Positions 26,910-35,855 of a DNA stretch of 45,650 bases are shown here, piece by piece. The notes under the pieces were generated by a model, which was not told the DNA's origin, did no database searches, and saw only the letters and a program-made list of their open reading frames with translations. This DNA comes from an uncultured Sutterella sp. (GTDB lineage: Bacteria > Pseudomonadota > Gammaproteobacteria > Burkholderiales > Burkholderiaceae_F). The position numbers were made by a program, and so were the translations under genes. The stretch lies in NCBI GenBank assembly GCA_900544255.1, contig UQUM01000016.1, positions 1-45,650 of the forward strand, in the 5' to 3' direction. Positions within the stretch are counted from its first letter, which is position 1. Every line of letters begins with the position of its first letter.

Positions 26910-28586
26910 TCAATCGCGCTTAATCACGGGCGCCGCATCCTTCAGCTTCAGAACGCAGTGGTAAACCACGAGAAGCGCCAACACGATGAGAGCCACCGCA
27001 ACCACGAGCTGCAGGCCGTGCACCATCAACACGAAGTTCCCGGCGGAAATCGCACCGAAAATCTTGATGATCTGTTCGATCAGCGCCGTCATCGTCACGA
27101 CGAACATGATCGCCATGGGGCCGTAAAGCATCCAGCCCTTGCGACCGGTGGATTTGAGGAACACAGCCAACCCAGTCAAAACGAGTGCCGAGAGAAGCTG
27201 GTTCGCAGAGCCGAAGAGCGGCCAAATGCTCATGTAGCCCGCGATGCAGAGAGCGTAACCGCCCAAAAGCGTCAGCACGGTGGAGAAAACCGTATTCGTG
27301 AAGAGCTTCTGCACGGCGTTCTTTTCTTCGCCTTCAGAAGGCGTAAAGAGTTCCTGCAGCGACATACGACCGATGCGGGCAACGGCGTCCACGCTCGTCA
27401 AAGCGAGCGCCGACACGCACATCGTCAGAATGCAGGCCGCGATCTGCTGCGGCACGCCGAAGATCGTGGTGAGGAACGACGCCACGGAGTGCGAGAACGT
27501 CTGGAAGGGAGTACCCGCGGGGAGCACGCCGTTATTGGCGGCCGCGCAAACGACGATGAGGGATACCACGCCCAGCACCACTTCCACGCACATCGAACCG
27601 TAACCCACGAGGCGCATGTCCCCTTCGCTCGCAACCATCTTCGAAGATGTACCGGAACTCACGAGGGAATGAAAGCCTGAGACGGCGCCGCAGGCCACCG
27701 TCACGAAGAGGATCGGGAAGAGATCCAGGTTCTTCACGGTGAAGCCCACGTAGGCCGGCATGTTGATGGTCGGGTTCTGGATGCAGACACCCGCAACACC
27801 GCACACGATCATGCCGATCAAAAGGAACATCGAGAGATAATCACGCGGGGTCTTTAAGAGCCACATCGGCATCACGGACGCCGCAAAGAGATAGGCAAAG
27901 ACGACGTAGCGCCAGGTCAAGGCGTCGGCATATACCGGGAACGCGATACCGACGGCGAGCATCGCCACCATGAGCACCACGCCCACCACGAACTGCACGC
28001 CGGCCGAGGGCTTGCAGTACTTAAGGTACAGCCCGAAGAGAACGGCGACGAACATGTAGAGAAGCGAAATCGAGGCCGCGGCGGCGTTGGGCATCAATTC
28101 CGCCCCGGTCTTTGAGAAGCCGTTGAAGGTATTGGCGACCATGTCGCAGAACGCGGCAATCACGAGCATCGTGAAGAGCCAGCAGAACAAGAGGAACAAC
28201 CGGCGCCCGGTGCGGCCCACGTAGTCTTCAATGATCATGCCGATCGAACGACCGCCGTTCTTCACCGACGCGTAGAGAGCGGCGAAGTCCTGCACAGCAC
28301 CGAAGAAGACACCGCCCACCATCATCCACAAAAGGGCGGGCAGCCAACCGAACATGGCGGCAATAATCGGCCCCGTCACAGGACCCGCACCGGTAATCGA
28401 CGTGAACTGATGCGCAAACACCGTCCAACGGGACGCGGGGGAAAAATCTTTGCCGTCGTTTTTGCTCACGGCCGGGGTCGGACGCTTTAAGTCGATGCCC
28501 CAGGTCTTTTCAAGCCATTTGGCGTATCCGAAATAGCCGACCGCCAGAACGACGATGGCGATCAGCATGATTCCAAGACCAGTCAT
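26910..28586 (-). CDS. cstA: Carbon starvation CstA-family transporter
   Basis: A 558-residue inner-membrane protein of the CstA/BtsT family, which import peptides or pyruvate with protons. The family hallmark HQFTSITGAGPVTGP (about 59-73) is followed by GWLPALLWMMVGGVFFGAVQDF. About 14-16 hydrophobic segments. It is clearly shorter than E. coli CstA (701) and belongs to the compact form of the family. Stands alone with its own terminator. The pyruvate or peptide role cannot be decided. Confidence 0.9.
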   Translation of the reverse strand: MTGLGIMLIAIVVLAVGYFGYAKWLEKTWGIDLKRPTPAVSKNDGKDFSPASRWTVFAHQFTSITGAGPVTGPIIAAMFGWLPALLWMMVGGVFFGAVQDFAALYASVKNGGRSIGMIIEDYVGRTGRRLFLLFCWLFTMLVIAAFCDMVANTFNGFSKTGAELMPNAAAASISLLYMFVAVLFGLYLKYCKPSAGVQFVVGVVLMVAMLAVGIAFPVYADALTWRYVVFAYLFAASVMPMWLLKTPRDYLSMFLLIGMIVCGVAGVCIQNPTINMPAYVGFTVKNLDLFPILFVTVACGAVSGFHSLVSSGTSSKMVASEGDMRLVGYGSMCVEVVLGVVSLIVVCAAANNGVLPAGTPFQTFSHSVASFLTTIFGVPQQIAACILTMCVSALALTSVDAVARIGRMSLQELFTPSEGEEKNAVQKLFTNTVFSTVLTLLGGYALCIAGYMSIWPLFGSANQLLSALVLTGLAVFLKSTGRKGWMLYGPMAIMFVVTMTALIEQIIKIFGAISAGNFVLMVHGLQLVVAVALIVLALLVVYHCVLKLKDAAPVIKRD

Positions 28587-28737
28587 AATGAAAATTTACT
28601 CCACTGTTTCTTATTGTTTAAGTCTCAGCGCCGCCCAATCCGGCGCATGAGTCAGTCGATCGTACTCTTTTACAAAAAGAAACACATGGAGCGCCGCTCA
28701 ATTTCTGCGTTGCGGCAAACGAAATAAGCGATAACCC

Positions 28738-30459
28738 TCACCTACGTCTCGCCGAAAGGAGTACCCGGGAGAGCCCGAACACCATGACGCCGCAGAAAGC
28801 CGCCACGAGCGCGTATTTGGCGGCACTTCCCAAAACAAGCGGCACCCACAAGGACGTGCACACGGCAAAACTCCCCGTCGCGAAAAACTGCTGCACGGAA
28901 GCCGCCGTCCCTCGGTTCTGCGGGAAGAAATCCAAGTTAAACACCTGCAGCACGGGTCTTGCGACCGACATCATGAAGAAATACACCGCCGGCGTCACGA
29001 GCGCGAAGGGAAATCCCCACGCAAACCGCCACTGCAAAAGCGCCCCCGCTCCGGCAGCGACCGCCGTGAGAAAGGCCGTCGCAAGAAGCATCCGTTCGGC
29101 GCCGAACGCCTTCGCGAGATAGGGCGACGCCCAACTGCCGGCAATTCCCGTCACGGCAAGCGGAACCGTCAACCAACCGAACTCATCCAGTCCCAAGCCC
29201 AGGATATGCACCGCGAAGTCCGCCGCGCCCGCCGAATACAAAATGCCGCCCATGAAACAAAAGCCGTGCGCAAGCGCCCCCGCTACAAAGGGTCGGCACG
29301 CAAGCACCCGCCGGTAGTCCGAAAAAAGCACGCCCGCTCGGAAAGGGCGGCGTCTGTCTTTGGGGAGCGTCTCCGACAAAATCCACTCAACGACGACAGC
29401 GACCGCTGCGGCATAGCCGATGAGAAAAAGAAAAACGGCGTGCCAAGAACCGTGCACCACCAAAAAGCCGCCGACCACGGGCGCCAGCGCAGGCGACACG
29501 GCAAAAAACATCGCGATGAGCCCGTTCATCTTCGCGGCATCCAATCCCTGCCACCGATCCCGCACCATCGCAAGCGTCACCACCTGCCCCACGGCCGCGC
29601 CCATCCCCTGAATAACCCGACAGACGTTGAAAATCCAAAAGGCCGGGGCCGCAAGCGCCGCGATCGTTGCCGCGATAAAAAGCGCCATGCCTGCGAGAAG
29701 CACCGTCCGCCGCCCCAAAGCGTCCGACAAAGCGCCCACGACCAGCGCCGCGAGCGCAAACCCCGCGAGGTACACCGTCATCGTCTGCTGCACGGCGACA
29801 AAGGACACCCCGAAATCGTCCGCCATCTCAAAAAAACCGGGCACGTAGGCGTTTACCGCAAAAGGGCCGAGGCTTGAAGCAAAGCCCAGAGCCGCCGCAT
29901 CGCGCCAAGTCGGTCGATCCGTCATTACAAAGGCTCCTTCGGGGGTATCCGGCTGAAAGTTCGCGGGTTCCGGCGCATCAAAGAGGTCTCTCACCGCCGA
30001 CACTTCCGCTTCCAATTTCGCCCGCGTAAATTTCCCCTGCGTATAAAGTCGCTTCCATTCGCGGACGGTGTAGTACGGCAGGTGCAGAAACCCCGCCGTC
30101 GCCTTATAGCCCCAGCCGCGCTCGAAGTACTTCAGTGCTTCCATCTTGACGCCGGCCGTATATCGCCTCGCTGAGCCTTTTCCGAGGCTGCAGAGATCGC
30201 GCGCTTCCACGCCTTCAGGTAAATGCCGCGTATCAGCGCGGCTCATGCGGAACCCCGTCGGGGATTCTTTTTCGGGCAGACGCCCTCGCCCCTCCGCCGG
30301 TTTTGCCGTCCGCGCGTTATCCGCTGGCGTCACTGTTCCAGGTGCCTTCTCGCGCAGCTTCTTCATCCACTCGGGTTCGAACGCCTCCTTGCGCCAAGGC
30401 TTCGCTGCCTCGCCTGCCGTATCCAACCCTTCGTTTCCGTCATTGGGTTGCAACGTCAT
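28738..30459 (-). CDS. MFS drug efflux transporter (Bcr/CflA type) with N-terminal helix-turn-helix extension
   Basis: 573 residues in one open frame. Residues 1-98 are charged and Pro-rich, likely disordered. Residues about 99-150 (RYTAGVKMEALKYFERGW, ATAGFLHLPYYTVREWKRLY) look like a helix-turn-helix of the transposase/InsJ kind. From 179 (MTDRPTWRDAAALGF) starts a 12-helix major facilitator of the Bcr/CflA multidrug type, with the loop 2-3 motif GALSDALGRRTVLLAG. An internal ATG at 29925 has a strong GAAGGAG at 8 bases, so the transporter may also be made alone. Either it is a real fusion, or a regulator-like gene merged with the transporter gene. The transporter part is certain; function of the front part is inference. 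Confidence 0.85.
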   Translation of the reverse strand: MTLQPNDGNEGLDTAGEAAKPWRKEAFEPEWMKKLREKAPGTVTPADNARTAKPAEGRGRLPEKESPTGFRMSRADTRHLPEGVEARDLCSLGKGSARRYTAGVKMEALKYFERGWGYKATAGFLHLPYYTVREWKRLYTQGKFTRAKLEAEVSAVRDLFDAPEPANFQPDTPEGAFVMTDRPTWRDAAALGFASSLGPFAVNAYVPGFFEMADDFGVSFVAVQQTMTVYLAGFALAALVVGALSDALGRRTVLLAGMALFIAATIAALAAPAFWIFNVCRVIQGMGAAVGQVVTLAMVRDRWQGLDAAKMNGLIAMFFAVSPALAPVVGGFLVVHGSWHAVFLFLIGYAAAVAVVVEWILSETLPKDRRRPFRAGVLFSDYRRVLACRPFVAGALAHGFCFMGGILYSAGAADFAVHILGLGLDEFGWLTVPLAVTGIAGSWASPYLAKAFGAERMLLATAFLTAVAAGAGALLQWRFAWGFPFALVTPAVYFFMMSVARPVLQVFNLDFFPQNRGTAASVQQFFATGSFAVCTSLWVPLVLGSAAKYALVAAFCGVMVFGLSRVLLSARRR

Positions 30460-30597
30460 TTTTGAGCCTCCCTAAACGCCGCCTGAAAAGCCCGACCCAC
30501 GAGCCCGATCGAAAGCCGTTTCTGCTCCAGCCGCTGCCGTGAAGAAAGCAATAGCCCTCAGAAAATTCGAGCGCCTGTCCGTAAACGCCTTTTTTGA

Positions 30598-31044
30598 TCA
30601 GTTCGTTCCCGTGGAACCAAAACCGCCCGAAGCCCGTTCGCTCGCTTCAAAGCTCTCCACAATGTTGAATTCGGGTTGCACCACCGGCACCACCATCAAC
30701 TGCGCGATGCGTTCCATCGGTTTTAATTCAAACGATTCTTTGCCGCGGTTCCACACCGAAACCATCAATTCGCCCTGATAGTCGGAATCGATGAGTCCCA
30801 CGAGGTTCCCCAGAACAATCCCCTTTTTATGCCCCAAACCGCTGCGGGGCAAAATCAAGGCCGCATAACCGGGATCCCCGATGTGAATCGCAAGCCCCGT
30901 TTTCACGAGGTACGTATCCCCAGGGTTAATGACGACGGTCTCATCTACGAGCGCCCTCAAATCCACGCCGGCGCTCCCCGCCGTCGCCGTTTTCGGAAGG
31001 TTGTCGCGGACGCGTTCGTCCAGAATTTTGAGATCGATCTTCAT
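30598..31044 (-). CDS. dut: dUTP diphosphatase
   Basis: A 148-residue trimeric dUTPase that cleaves dUTP to dUMP and keeps uracil out of DNA. All five motifs are visible: AGSAGVDLRA, PRSGLGHKKGI, GLIDSDYQGEL, RIAQLMVVPV, and the C-terminal arm RASGGFGSTG. Last gene of the coaBC operon, 26 bases after the small membrane protein gene. The coaBC-dut pairing is common in proteobacteria. Confidence 0.97.
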   Translation of the reverse strand: MKIDLKILDERVRDNLPKTATAGSAGVDLRALVDETVVINPGDTYLVKTGLAIHIGDPGYAALILPRSGLGHKKGIVLGNLVGLIDSDYQGELMVSVWNRGKESFELKPMERIAQLMVVPVVQPEFNIVESFEASERASGGFGSTGTN

Positions 31045-31070
31045 TTTGTTATGTTCAACGTTGGTCAGAA

Positions 31071-31469
31071 TTATCGGCGTCGTGCCGCAGACTTTGAGCG
31101 CCCGGCGAGCACCGTACCGGCAAAAATCGTAATCATACCGAGCGGAATACAGGCTTGTTCGAGTTCCGGCACCAAAATTCCCGTGACCATCGATAAAACG
31201 CCCGCGACGGCGACCACAGTCCCCATGACGGTGCCCAACTGCGCGGCCGCCGCCTGCTGTTTTTCCCGTCGTTGGGCTTTCCAGGCATCGACTTCCGCCT
31301 GACGCGCCGCGGCGTCGGCCTTCACCTCTTGCGCGGACTGCACCTTCACCATCCCGTCAGCCGACGAAATGGACAAAGGTTCCAACTTCCGCTCCTTGCC
31401 CGAGAGAAGCTTATCGAGGTACGTCACATAGTCGCCGCCCGCCGGTTCCAGCGTTTTCGGATCATGCAT
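31071..31469 (-). CDS. Small membrane protein of unknown function
   Basis: 132 residues. An N-terminal hydrophilic half includes YVTYLDKLLSGKERK and an Ala/Gln/Lys-rich helical, coiled-coil-like stretch (about 48-78). Two hydrophobic segments follow (about 80-98 and 104-121), ending in the basic RSKSAARRR. No family recognised. It starts 8 bases inside the end of coaBC and precedes dut, so it is co-transcribed with them. Confidence 0.75.
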   Translation of the reverse strand: MHDPKTLEPAGGDYVTYLDKLLSGKERKLEPLSISSADGMVKVQSAQEVKADAAARQAEVDAWKAQRREKQQAAAAQLGTVMGTVVAVAGVLSMVTGILVPELEQACIPLGMITIFAGTVLAGRSKSAARRR

Positions 31470-32664
31470 GCGTTTTCTCCTTCAGAAGCCCGACGATTTC
31501 CGTCACGATCTCCCCGGCAATCCGTTCTTTTGTAGTGGTCTCTACGGTACGGACACCCTTTTCCGTCACGATGACGACGGTATTCGTATCACGTCCGAAG
31601 GTCGCGGGGCCGTTGTTGCCGATGACGGCGTCCAAATGCTTCGCCGCGAGCTTTGCCTTCGCCGCTGCTTCGACGTTTTCCGTTTCGGCCGCAAATCCTA
31701 CGGCGGTGATGTCGGGGAACGCCGCCTTCACCGAAGCAATGACGTCAGGATTTTTCACGAGCGTCAACGTCAGCCGATCCGCGCCGGGCACTTTCTTCAT
31801 TTTCGTCGCCGCAACGGTTTCCGACCGCCAATCGGCGACGGCCGCCGCGCCCACAAAAAGGTCTGCAGTTTCCGCAGCCTTCATCGCTTCGCGGTACATA
31901 TCATCCGCCGAGGTAACGTCAACCCGCGCAACGCCCACGGGCGCCGCCAACGCCGTCGGCCCCGAAATCAGCGTCACGTCGGCACCGGCTGCGGCTAAGG
32001 CACGCGCCACGGCATACCCCTGACGCCCCGAGCTGTGATTCGTGAGACAACGCACCGGATCAATCGCTTCTTGGGTGGGGCCCGCCGTTACCACCGCCTT
32101 TTTCCCGACGAGTACCTTCGGCGTTAAAAGCGCCGCCACACGTTCCACGATTTCCCCGGGTTCAATGAGACGCCCCGTCCCCTTGACGCCGCAGGCTAAA
32201 TCCCCTGCGGCCGGCCCCCAAACATGAACGCCGTCTTCCTTGAGCTGACGGATGTTTCGCTGCGTCGCGGGATTCAGCCACATATTGACGTTCATCGAGG
32301 GGCAGACGGCCGTAGGCGCCGTACGGGCTACACCCGCGGAACTCACCAAGTCGTCCGCAATGCCGTTTGCGAACTTTGCAAGGATATTCGCCGTAGCGGG
32401 CACCACGAGAAAAAGGTCACACGCTTGGCTCGCCTTTAAGTGCGACAAGGGCGTCGCCATCACGTCCAATCCGACGGGATGCCCGGACAACGTCTGAAAG
32501 GTCAGCGGCGTCACAAATTCCGCGGCGGCCTTCGTCATGATGACGGAAACGTCGGCTCCCGCCTTTTTAAAGAGCCGCACGACTTCGCAGGCTTTGTACG
32601 CAGCAATGCCGCCCGTTACCGCAACCGTAATACGTGTGCCCTGCAGCTGATATAAATCCGACAC
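31462..32664 (-). CDS. coaBC: Bifunctional phosphopantothenoylcysteine decarboxylase / phosphopantothenate-cysteine ligase
   Basis: A 400-residue enzyme for two steps of coenzyme A synthesis. The N-terminal CoaC flavin domain has VAVTGGIAAYKA (15-26), the His in PLSHLKAS, PATANILAKFANG, PSMNVNMW and the Cys in DLACGVKGTGRL. The C-terminal CoaB domain has VVTAGPTQEAIDPVRCLTN (about 190-208), TNHSSGRQGYAVA and the KMKK lysines. Length is normal. First gene of the coaBC - small membrane protein - dut operon. Confidence 0.97.
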   Translation of the reverse strand: MSDLYQLQGTRITVAVTGGIAAYKACEVVRLFKKAGADVSVIMTKAAAEFVTPLTFQTLSGHPVGLDVMATPLSHLKASQACDLFLVVPATANILAKFANGIADDLVSSAGVARTAPTAVCPSMNVNMWLNPATQRNIRQLKEDGVHVWGPAAGDLACGVKGTGRLIEPGEIVERVAALLTPKVLVGKKAVVTAGPTQEAIDPVRCLTNHSSGRQGYAVARALAAAGADVTLISGPTALAAPVGVARVDVTSADDMYREAMKAAETADLFVGAAAVADWRSETVAATKMKKVPGADRLTLTLVKNPDVIASVKAAFPDITAVGFAAETENVEAAAKAKLAAKHLDAVIGNNGPATFGRDTNTVVIVTEKGVRTVETTTKERIAGEIVTEIVGLLKEKTHA

Positions 32665-32958
32665 GTCAAAAGTCCTTCCAAGAATGATTTTCTCGCATTG
32701 TAGGGAGAATTTTCGCTTTTTTAGTTTGGAATGCTTTCCAAGCAGAGCAATACGGAGTATTTGGCATGACGGCCTTTTCTCGTCAACCTCCTAATTCCCG
32801 CAGTCTGCGGCTTGACGTTCATCGATGTTCTGCGAAGGATTCCTAAGTTTCCGCAGAGCCCGACACAACAACGACCCGAATGGCATCAATTTGCAAATTC
32901 TGTGGGGAAAATTGCCCCTTTCCAAGGCAACTGAACCTTATCGGCCCCTAACTTCCTC

Positions 32959-32987
32959 TTTCACCGATTCACTGAACACGGTATGAT
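32959..32987 (+). promoter_or_regulatory. Candidate promoter in the 32665-33047 gap
   Basis: TTTCAC (32959-32964), 17 bases, TATGAT (32982-32987), about 60 bases before the 33048 gene. The rest of the 383-base gap holds no gene that I can support. Confidence 0.5.
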
Positions 32988-33047
32988 TCCGTGCATACGA
33001 ACACAGCCCTCTTCGGAGAGCCACATAAAAACGATTCGAGGTCACGA

Positions 33048-33392
33048 ATGAACGAAACCCAGAACGCCCTGACGACTACCCTCAATGAAGCAGGGCAACT
33101 CGCCGCCGAACTCACGCTCAACTTCCCGCATCACGGCGACACGATGGACAATGCGGAATTCCTGCGTTACCTCCTCGACTGGAACATTGCTTTCCGTGAC
33201 GACTACAACCGACTTGACGCCGAAGGCAAAGTAAGGCTTGCGCACGAACTTAAGGATCGCCTCACCCGTGAAATCGAGACCGCCAAGGCTTATCACAAGG
33301 GCGAATGGAAAAAGCCCGCCGCCGTTCAGACGGCTTCTGCCGCAGCTTTGATTGAAAAGTTGCGCGAGTCGCTCCGAGCTGCCGCCGACTGA
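33048..33392 (+). CDS. Conserved-looking small cytoplasmic protein, unknown function
   Basis: 114 residues, acidic/basic mixed and helical, starting MNETQNALTTTLNEAGQLAA with MDNAEFLRYLLDWNIAFRDDYN in the middle and a C-terminal Ala-rich helix. No membrane segment, no known motif. It has a GAGG-containing ribosome binding site, a likely promoter upstream and a strong terminator after it, so it is a free-standing expressed unit. I do not recognise the family. Confidence 0.7.
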   Translation: MNETQNALTTTLNEAGQLAAELTLNFPHHGDTMDNAEFLRYLLDWNIAFRDDYNRLDAEGKVRLAHELKDRLTREIETAKAYHKGEWKKPAAVQTASAAALIEKLRESLRAAAD

Positions 33393-33408
33393 TTCCGACG
33401 TTTCCTGA

Positions 33409-33434
33409 CGCCCCGCCCTGCCGGGGCGTTTTCT
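33409..33434 (+). terminator. Terminator after the 33048 gene
   Basis: CGCCCCG-ccctgc-CGGGGCG followed by TTTTCT. Strong GC stem. It overlaps the region just before the GTG start of the next gene. Confidence 0.85.
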
Positions 33435-33435
33435 C

Positions 33436-34353
33436 GTGCGCAGCGCTCCTTTTTCCGCAGCCCCCTCCTTCACGGCTTTTCTCCGAAAATGCGGTGCGGG
33501 CGGCTTGTTTCTGGGAGCCGCGCTTGCCGTCCACGCGACGGACACCCTGCGCATTGCTTATCTTGACAGCTTTTCCCCGGACTTTTACGTGTCGGTCTAT
33601 GCGCCCACGGTGCAGTACCTTAAAAAAGCGCTGCCGCAGTACCATTTTGAGTCCGTCGAAATGCGGCCACCCGTCACGGACACGGAACTCACGGCGGTGC
33701 AGCCCGATTTTCTTTTCTCTTCAAGCGGCGCCTATGGGCTCTTTGCGAAATCACAGTCCCTGGATCTTCTCTCCGTCCGCGCAGCGTCCAGGGATACCGC
33801 ACCGGGGCCGGCCGCGGGAAGCGTTTTCGTCGTCCGAGCCGATTCCGGCCTGCAGACCATCGCCGACCTGACCGGTAAAAAAGCCGCCGCAGCTCACGCG
33901 CAGGCCTTCTCCGGTTATCTCACGGGGCTCGACCGGATTGCGCGCGAAGGTTTTGATCCGAAGCATTTCTTTTCTTCCGTTCTCTTCACCGACTACGGTT
34001 ATCCTGACATCCTTTCCCGCGTTTCGGTGGGCGACGCCGACATGGGACTCGTGAGTCTCTGTGAGCTTGAAAACGCCGCCCGCCGTCATTCGGTGGATCC
34101 CGAGAAACTCCGCGTCATCGGCAACCTTGCCGAAAAGAGCGAAACCTGTGCGCGTTCGACCGAACTCTTTCCCGGCGCGGCGGTGGCGGCCTTTCCGACG
34201 GCCCCCGCCGCGGCCGTCAAAGACGTCACCCGGGCGCTTCTTGCGATGCCCGTGCAAACGGATTGGGAGTGGACGAGCGCCCGCAATATGAAGGGGATCG
34301 ACGAATTCTTGGAGCACCTGCATCTCGGCCCCTACGCCTACCTCGAAGAGTAG
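33436..34353 (+). CDS. PhnD-like periplasmic sensor half of a split TtrS-type histidine kinase
   Basis: 305 residues. A signal peptide (hydrophobic GGLFLGAALAVHA, cut before TDTLRIAYLD) leads into a phosphonate-binding-protein-like domain as found in the sensor part of TtrS (DFLFSSSGAYGLF, LTGKKAAAAHAQAFSGY, GDADMGLVSLCELENA). The frame stops at TAG 34351, right where the family continues into a membrane helix. The same frame goes on with SFDALIKRFAGEILLVLALI and the kinase. So this and the next entry are one gene broken by one codon, or else a stop that is read through. The GTG start lies only two bases beyond a terminator, so its promoter is unclear. Confidence 0.8.
   Translation: MRSAPFSAAPSFTAFLRKCGAGGLFLGAALAVHATDTLRIAYLDSFSPDFYVSVYAPTVQYLKKALPQYHFESVEMRPPVTDTELTAVQPDFLFSSSGAYGLFAKSQSLDLLSVRAASRDTAPGPAAGSVFVVRADSGLQTIADLTGKKAAAAHAQAFSGYLTGLDRIAREGFDPKHFFSSVLFTDYGYPDILSRVSVGDADMGLVSLCELENAARRHSVDPEKLRVIGNLAEKSETCARSTELFPGAAVAAFPTAPAAAVKDVTRALLAMPVQTDWEWTSARNMKGIDEFLEHLHLGPYAYLEE
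34351..34353 (+). other. In-frame TAG splitting the sensor kinase
   Basis: The codons before (PYAYLEE) and after (SFDALIKRF) belong to one frame and to one domain order: periplasmic sensor, membrane helix, kinase. A single change of TGG (Trp) to TAG would explain it. A sequencing error or real nonsense mutation are both possible. Confidence 0.75.
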
Positions 34354-34419
34354 TCGTTCGACGCCTTAATTAAGCGATTTGCCGGTGAAATTCTTCTTGT
34401 CCTCGCGCTGATTCTGGCC

Positions 34420-35235
34420 GTGATTTACCACATCGTACGCACGGATAAGCTCGTCGCGCAGCGCACGCAGGAACTGCGGGAAACGCTCGAACAACGCGAC
34501 CGCTTGGCGGAAAAAACCCGAGAAACCCAGGCGGTGCTCTCCCTTTTTGAACGCCGCAGCATCGTCAGCGAACTGAGCACCATGTTTGCCCACGAGATGA
34601 AGCAACCTGCGGCAAACCTTGTGAACTACGCCGCGGGACTCACGATGCTCGCCCGGCGTCGGCCGGCCGACACGGTGACGAAACGAGAAACCGCCGCGCT
34701 TGCCGCCGTCTCGCGCGAAGCCAAACGCATCGCCGACATCGTGGAACGAGTCCGTGCCTACGCCAAGCACGAGCCCGTCAAACACGAATCCGTCAATCTC
34801 GCAGACGTCGTTCGAGAAACCGTCGAAAACTTCCGTTTGGCCCGAGGTACGTCCGTCACGATCACTTCGGACGTTGATCCGACCTTGACCGTCACCGGCG
34901 ACCGCGTGAGTTTGGAACTCCTCTTTTTAAATCTCATCCGCAACGCCGATCGAGCACTTAAAGCGACGGCCGATCCCCGCATCCGCATCACGTCCGACAT
35001 CCGGGGCGGAACGCTGCAGGTCACCGTGGCGGACAACGGCCCCGGTGTCGATGAAGCAAAACTTCGGTTGCTCGGCCGTGTGACGGGCGGCGCCCATCCC
35101 GAAGGCTTAGGACTGGGATTGACGATTGCAGCAGGCATCGCCGAAGTGCACGGCGGCCACTTGGAATTTTCACGAAACGAAGACGGAGGCCTTTCCGCCG
35201 CTGTCTGTTTTCCCGTCACGGAGACTTTGTCATGA
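34420..35235 (+). CDS. Histidine kinase half of the split TtrS-like sensor
   Basis: From GTG 34420 the frame gives 271 residues; the same frame is open from 34354 and adds the membrane helix FAGEILLVLALILAV. Coiled-coil linker (RTQELRETLEQRDRLAEKT), H-box AHEMKQPAANLVNY with the phospho-acceptor His, N-box LIRNADRAL, and the ATP-binding DNGPGVDEA and GLGLGLTIAAG. It would phosphorylate the response regulator whose ATG overlaps its TGA (ATGA). As a free protein it would lack the sensor and most of the membrane anchor. Confidence 0.82.
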   Translation: MIYHIVRTDKLVAQRTQELRETLEQRDRLAEKTRETQAVLSLFERRSIVSELSTMFAHEMKQPAANLVNYAAGLTMLARRRPADTVTKRETAALAAVSREAKRIADIVERVRAYAKHEPVKHESVNLADVVRETVENFRLARGTSVTITSDVDPTLTVTGDRVSLELLFLNLIRNADRALKATADPRIRITSDIRGGTLQVTVADNGPGVDEAKLRLLGRVTGGAHPEGLGLGLTIAAGIAEVHGGHLEFSRNEDGGLSAAVCFPVTETLS

Positions 35236-35855
35236 CACCCGTTATTCGTCTCATTGACGACGATCCGACCGTTCTCAATTCGCAGTCCTTCGTTCTCGAA
35301 GTGGCGGAGTTTCAGACGGCGTGTTACGACTCCGCGCAGAGTTTTCTCACAACCGGAGACACGACGTCCCCCGGCGCCGTCATCTGCGACGTCCGCATGC
35401 CGCAGATGACGGGGATAGAACTCTTTGCCGAATTAAGAAAACAACATGTCGCCCTCCCCTTTATTTTCCTCACCGCGCACGGCGACATTGAAATGGCCGT
35501 CTCGGCCCTGCACGACGGCGCATTTGATTTCCTCGTAAAGCCCGCCGATCCCGAAAAACTCATCGAACTCATCGGCCGAGCCGTCGCCAAAGACTCGGAA
35601 AACCGTGCGCGTCTTGCGGAATTTGCGGAAACCGAAGCACTCGTAAAAACACTGACACCCGCAGAAATGAACGTCGCGCGTTTGGTCGCAAAGGGCCTTG
35701 CCGTCAAAGAGATCGCCGACCTGCTCGCCGTGAGCGAACAAGCCGTCAAAATGCACCGCAGCAATCTTTTTAAGAAGTTCGGCGTCACGAACCCCGTCGA
35801 AGCCGCGCAAATTCTGCGGGACTACGACGAAGGCCTCCGAGGAACTCCCCTATGA
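35232..35855 (+). CDS. FixJ/TtrR-like response regulator
   Basis: 207 residues: receiver domain with LIDDDP, phospho-acceptor Asp in VICDVRMPQMTGIE (near 54), FLTAHGD and the Lys of DFLVKPAD; then a LuxR-type helix-turn-helix (TPAEMNVARLVAKGLAVKEIADLLAVSE, key residues KEIAD and VSEQAVKMHRSN). It shares overlaps with the kinase before it (ATGA) and the flavoprotein after it (ATGA). Likely activates the following reductase genes. Confidence 0.93.
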   Translation: MTPVIRLIDDDPTVLNSQSFVLEVAEFQTACYDSAQSFLTTGDTTSPGAVICDVRMPQMTGIELFAELRKQHVALPFIFLTAHGDIEMAVSALHDGAFDFLVKPADPEKLIELIGRAVAKDSENRARLAEFAETEALVKTLTPAEMNVARLVAKGLAVKEIADLLAVSEQAVKMHRSNLFKKFGVTNPVEAAQILRDYDEGLRGTPL

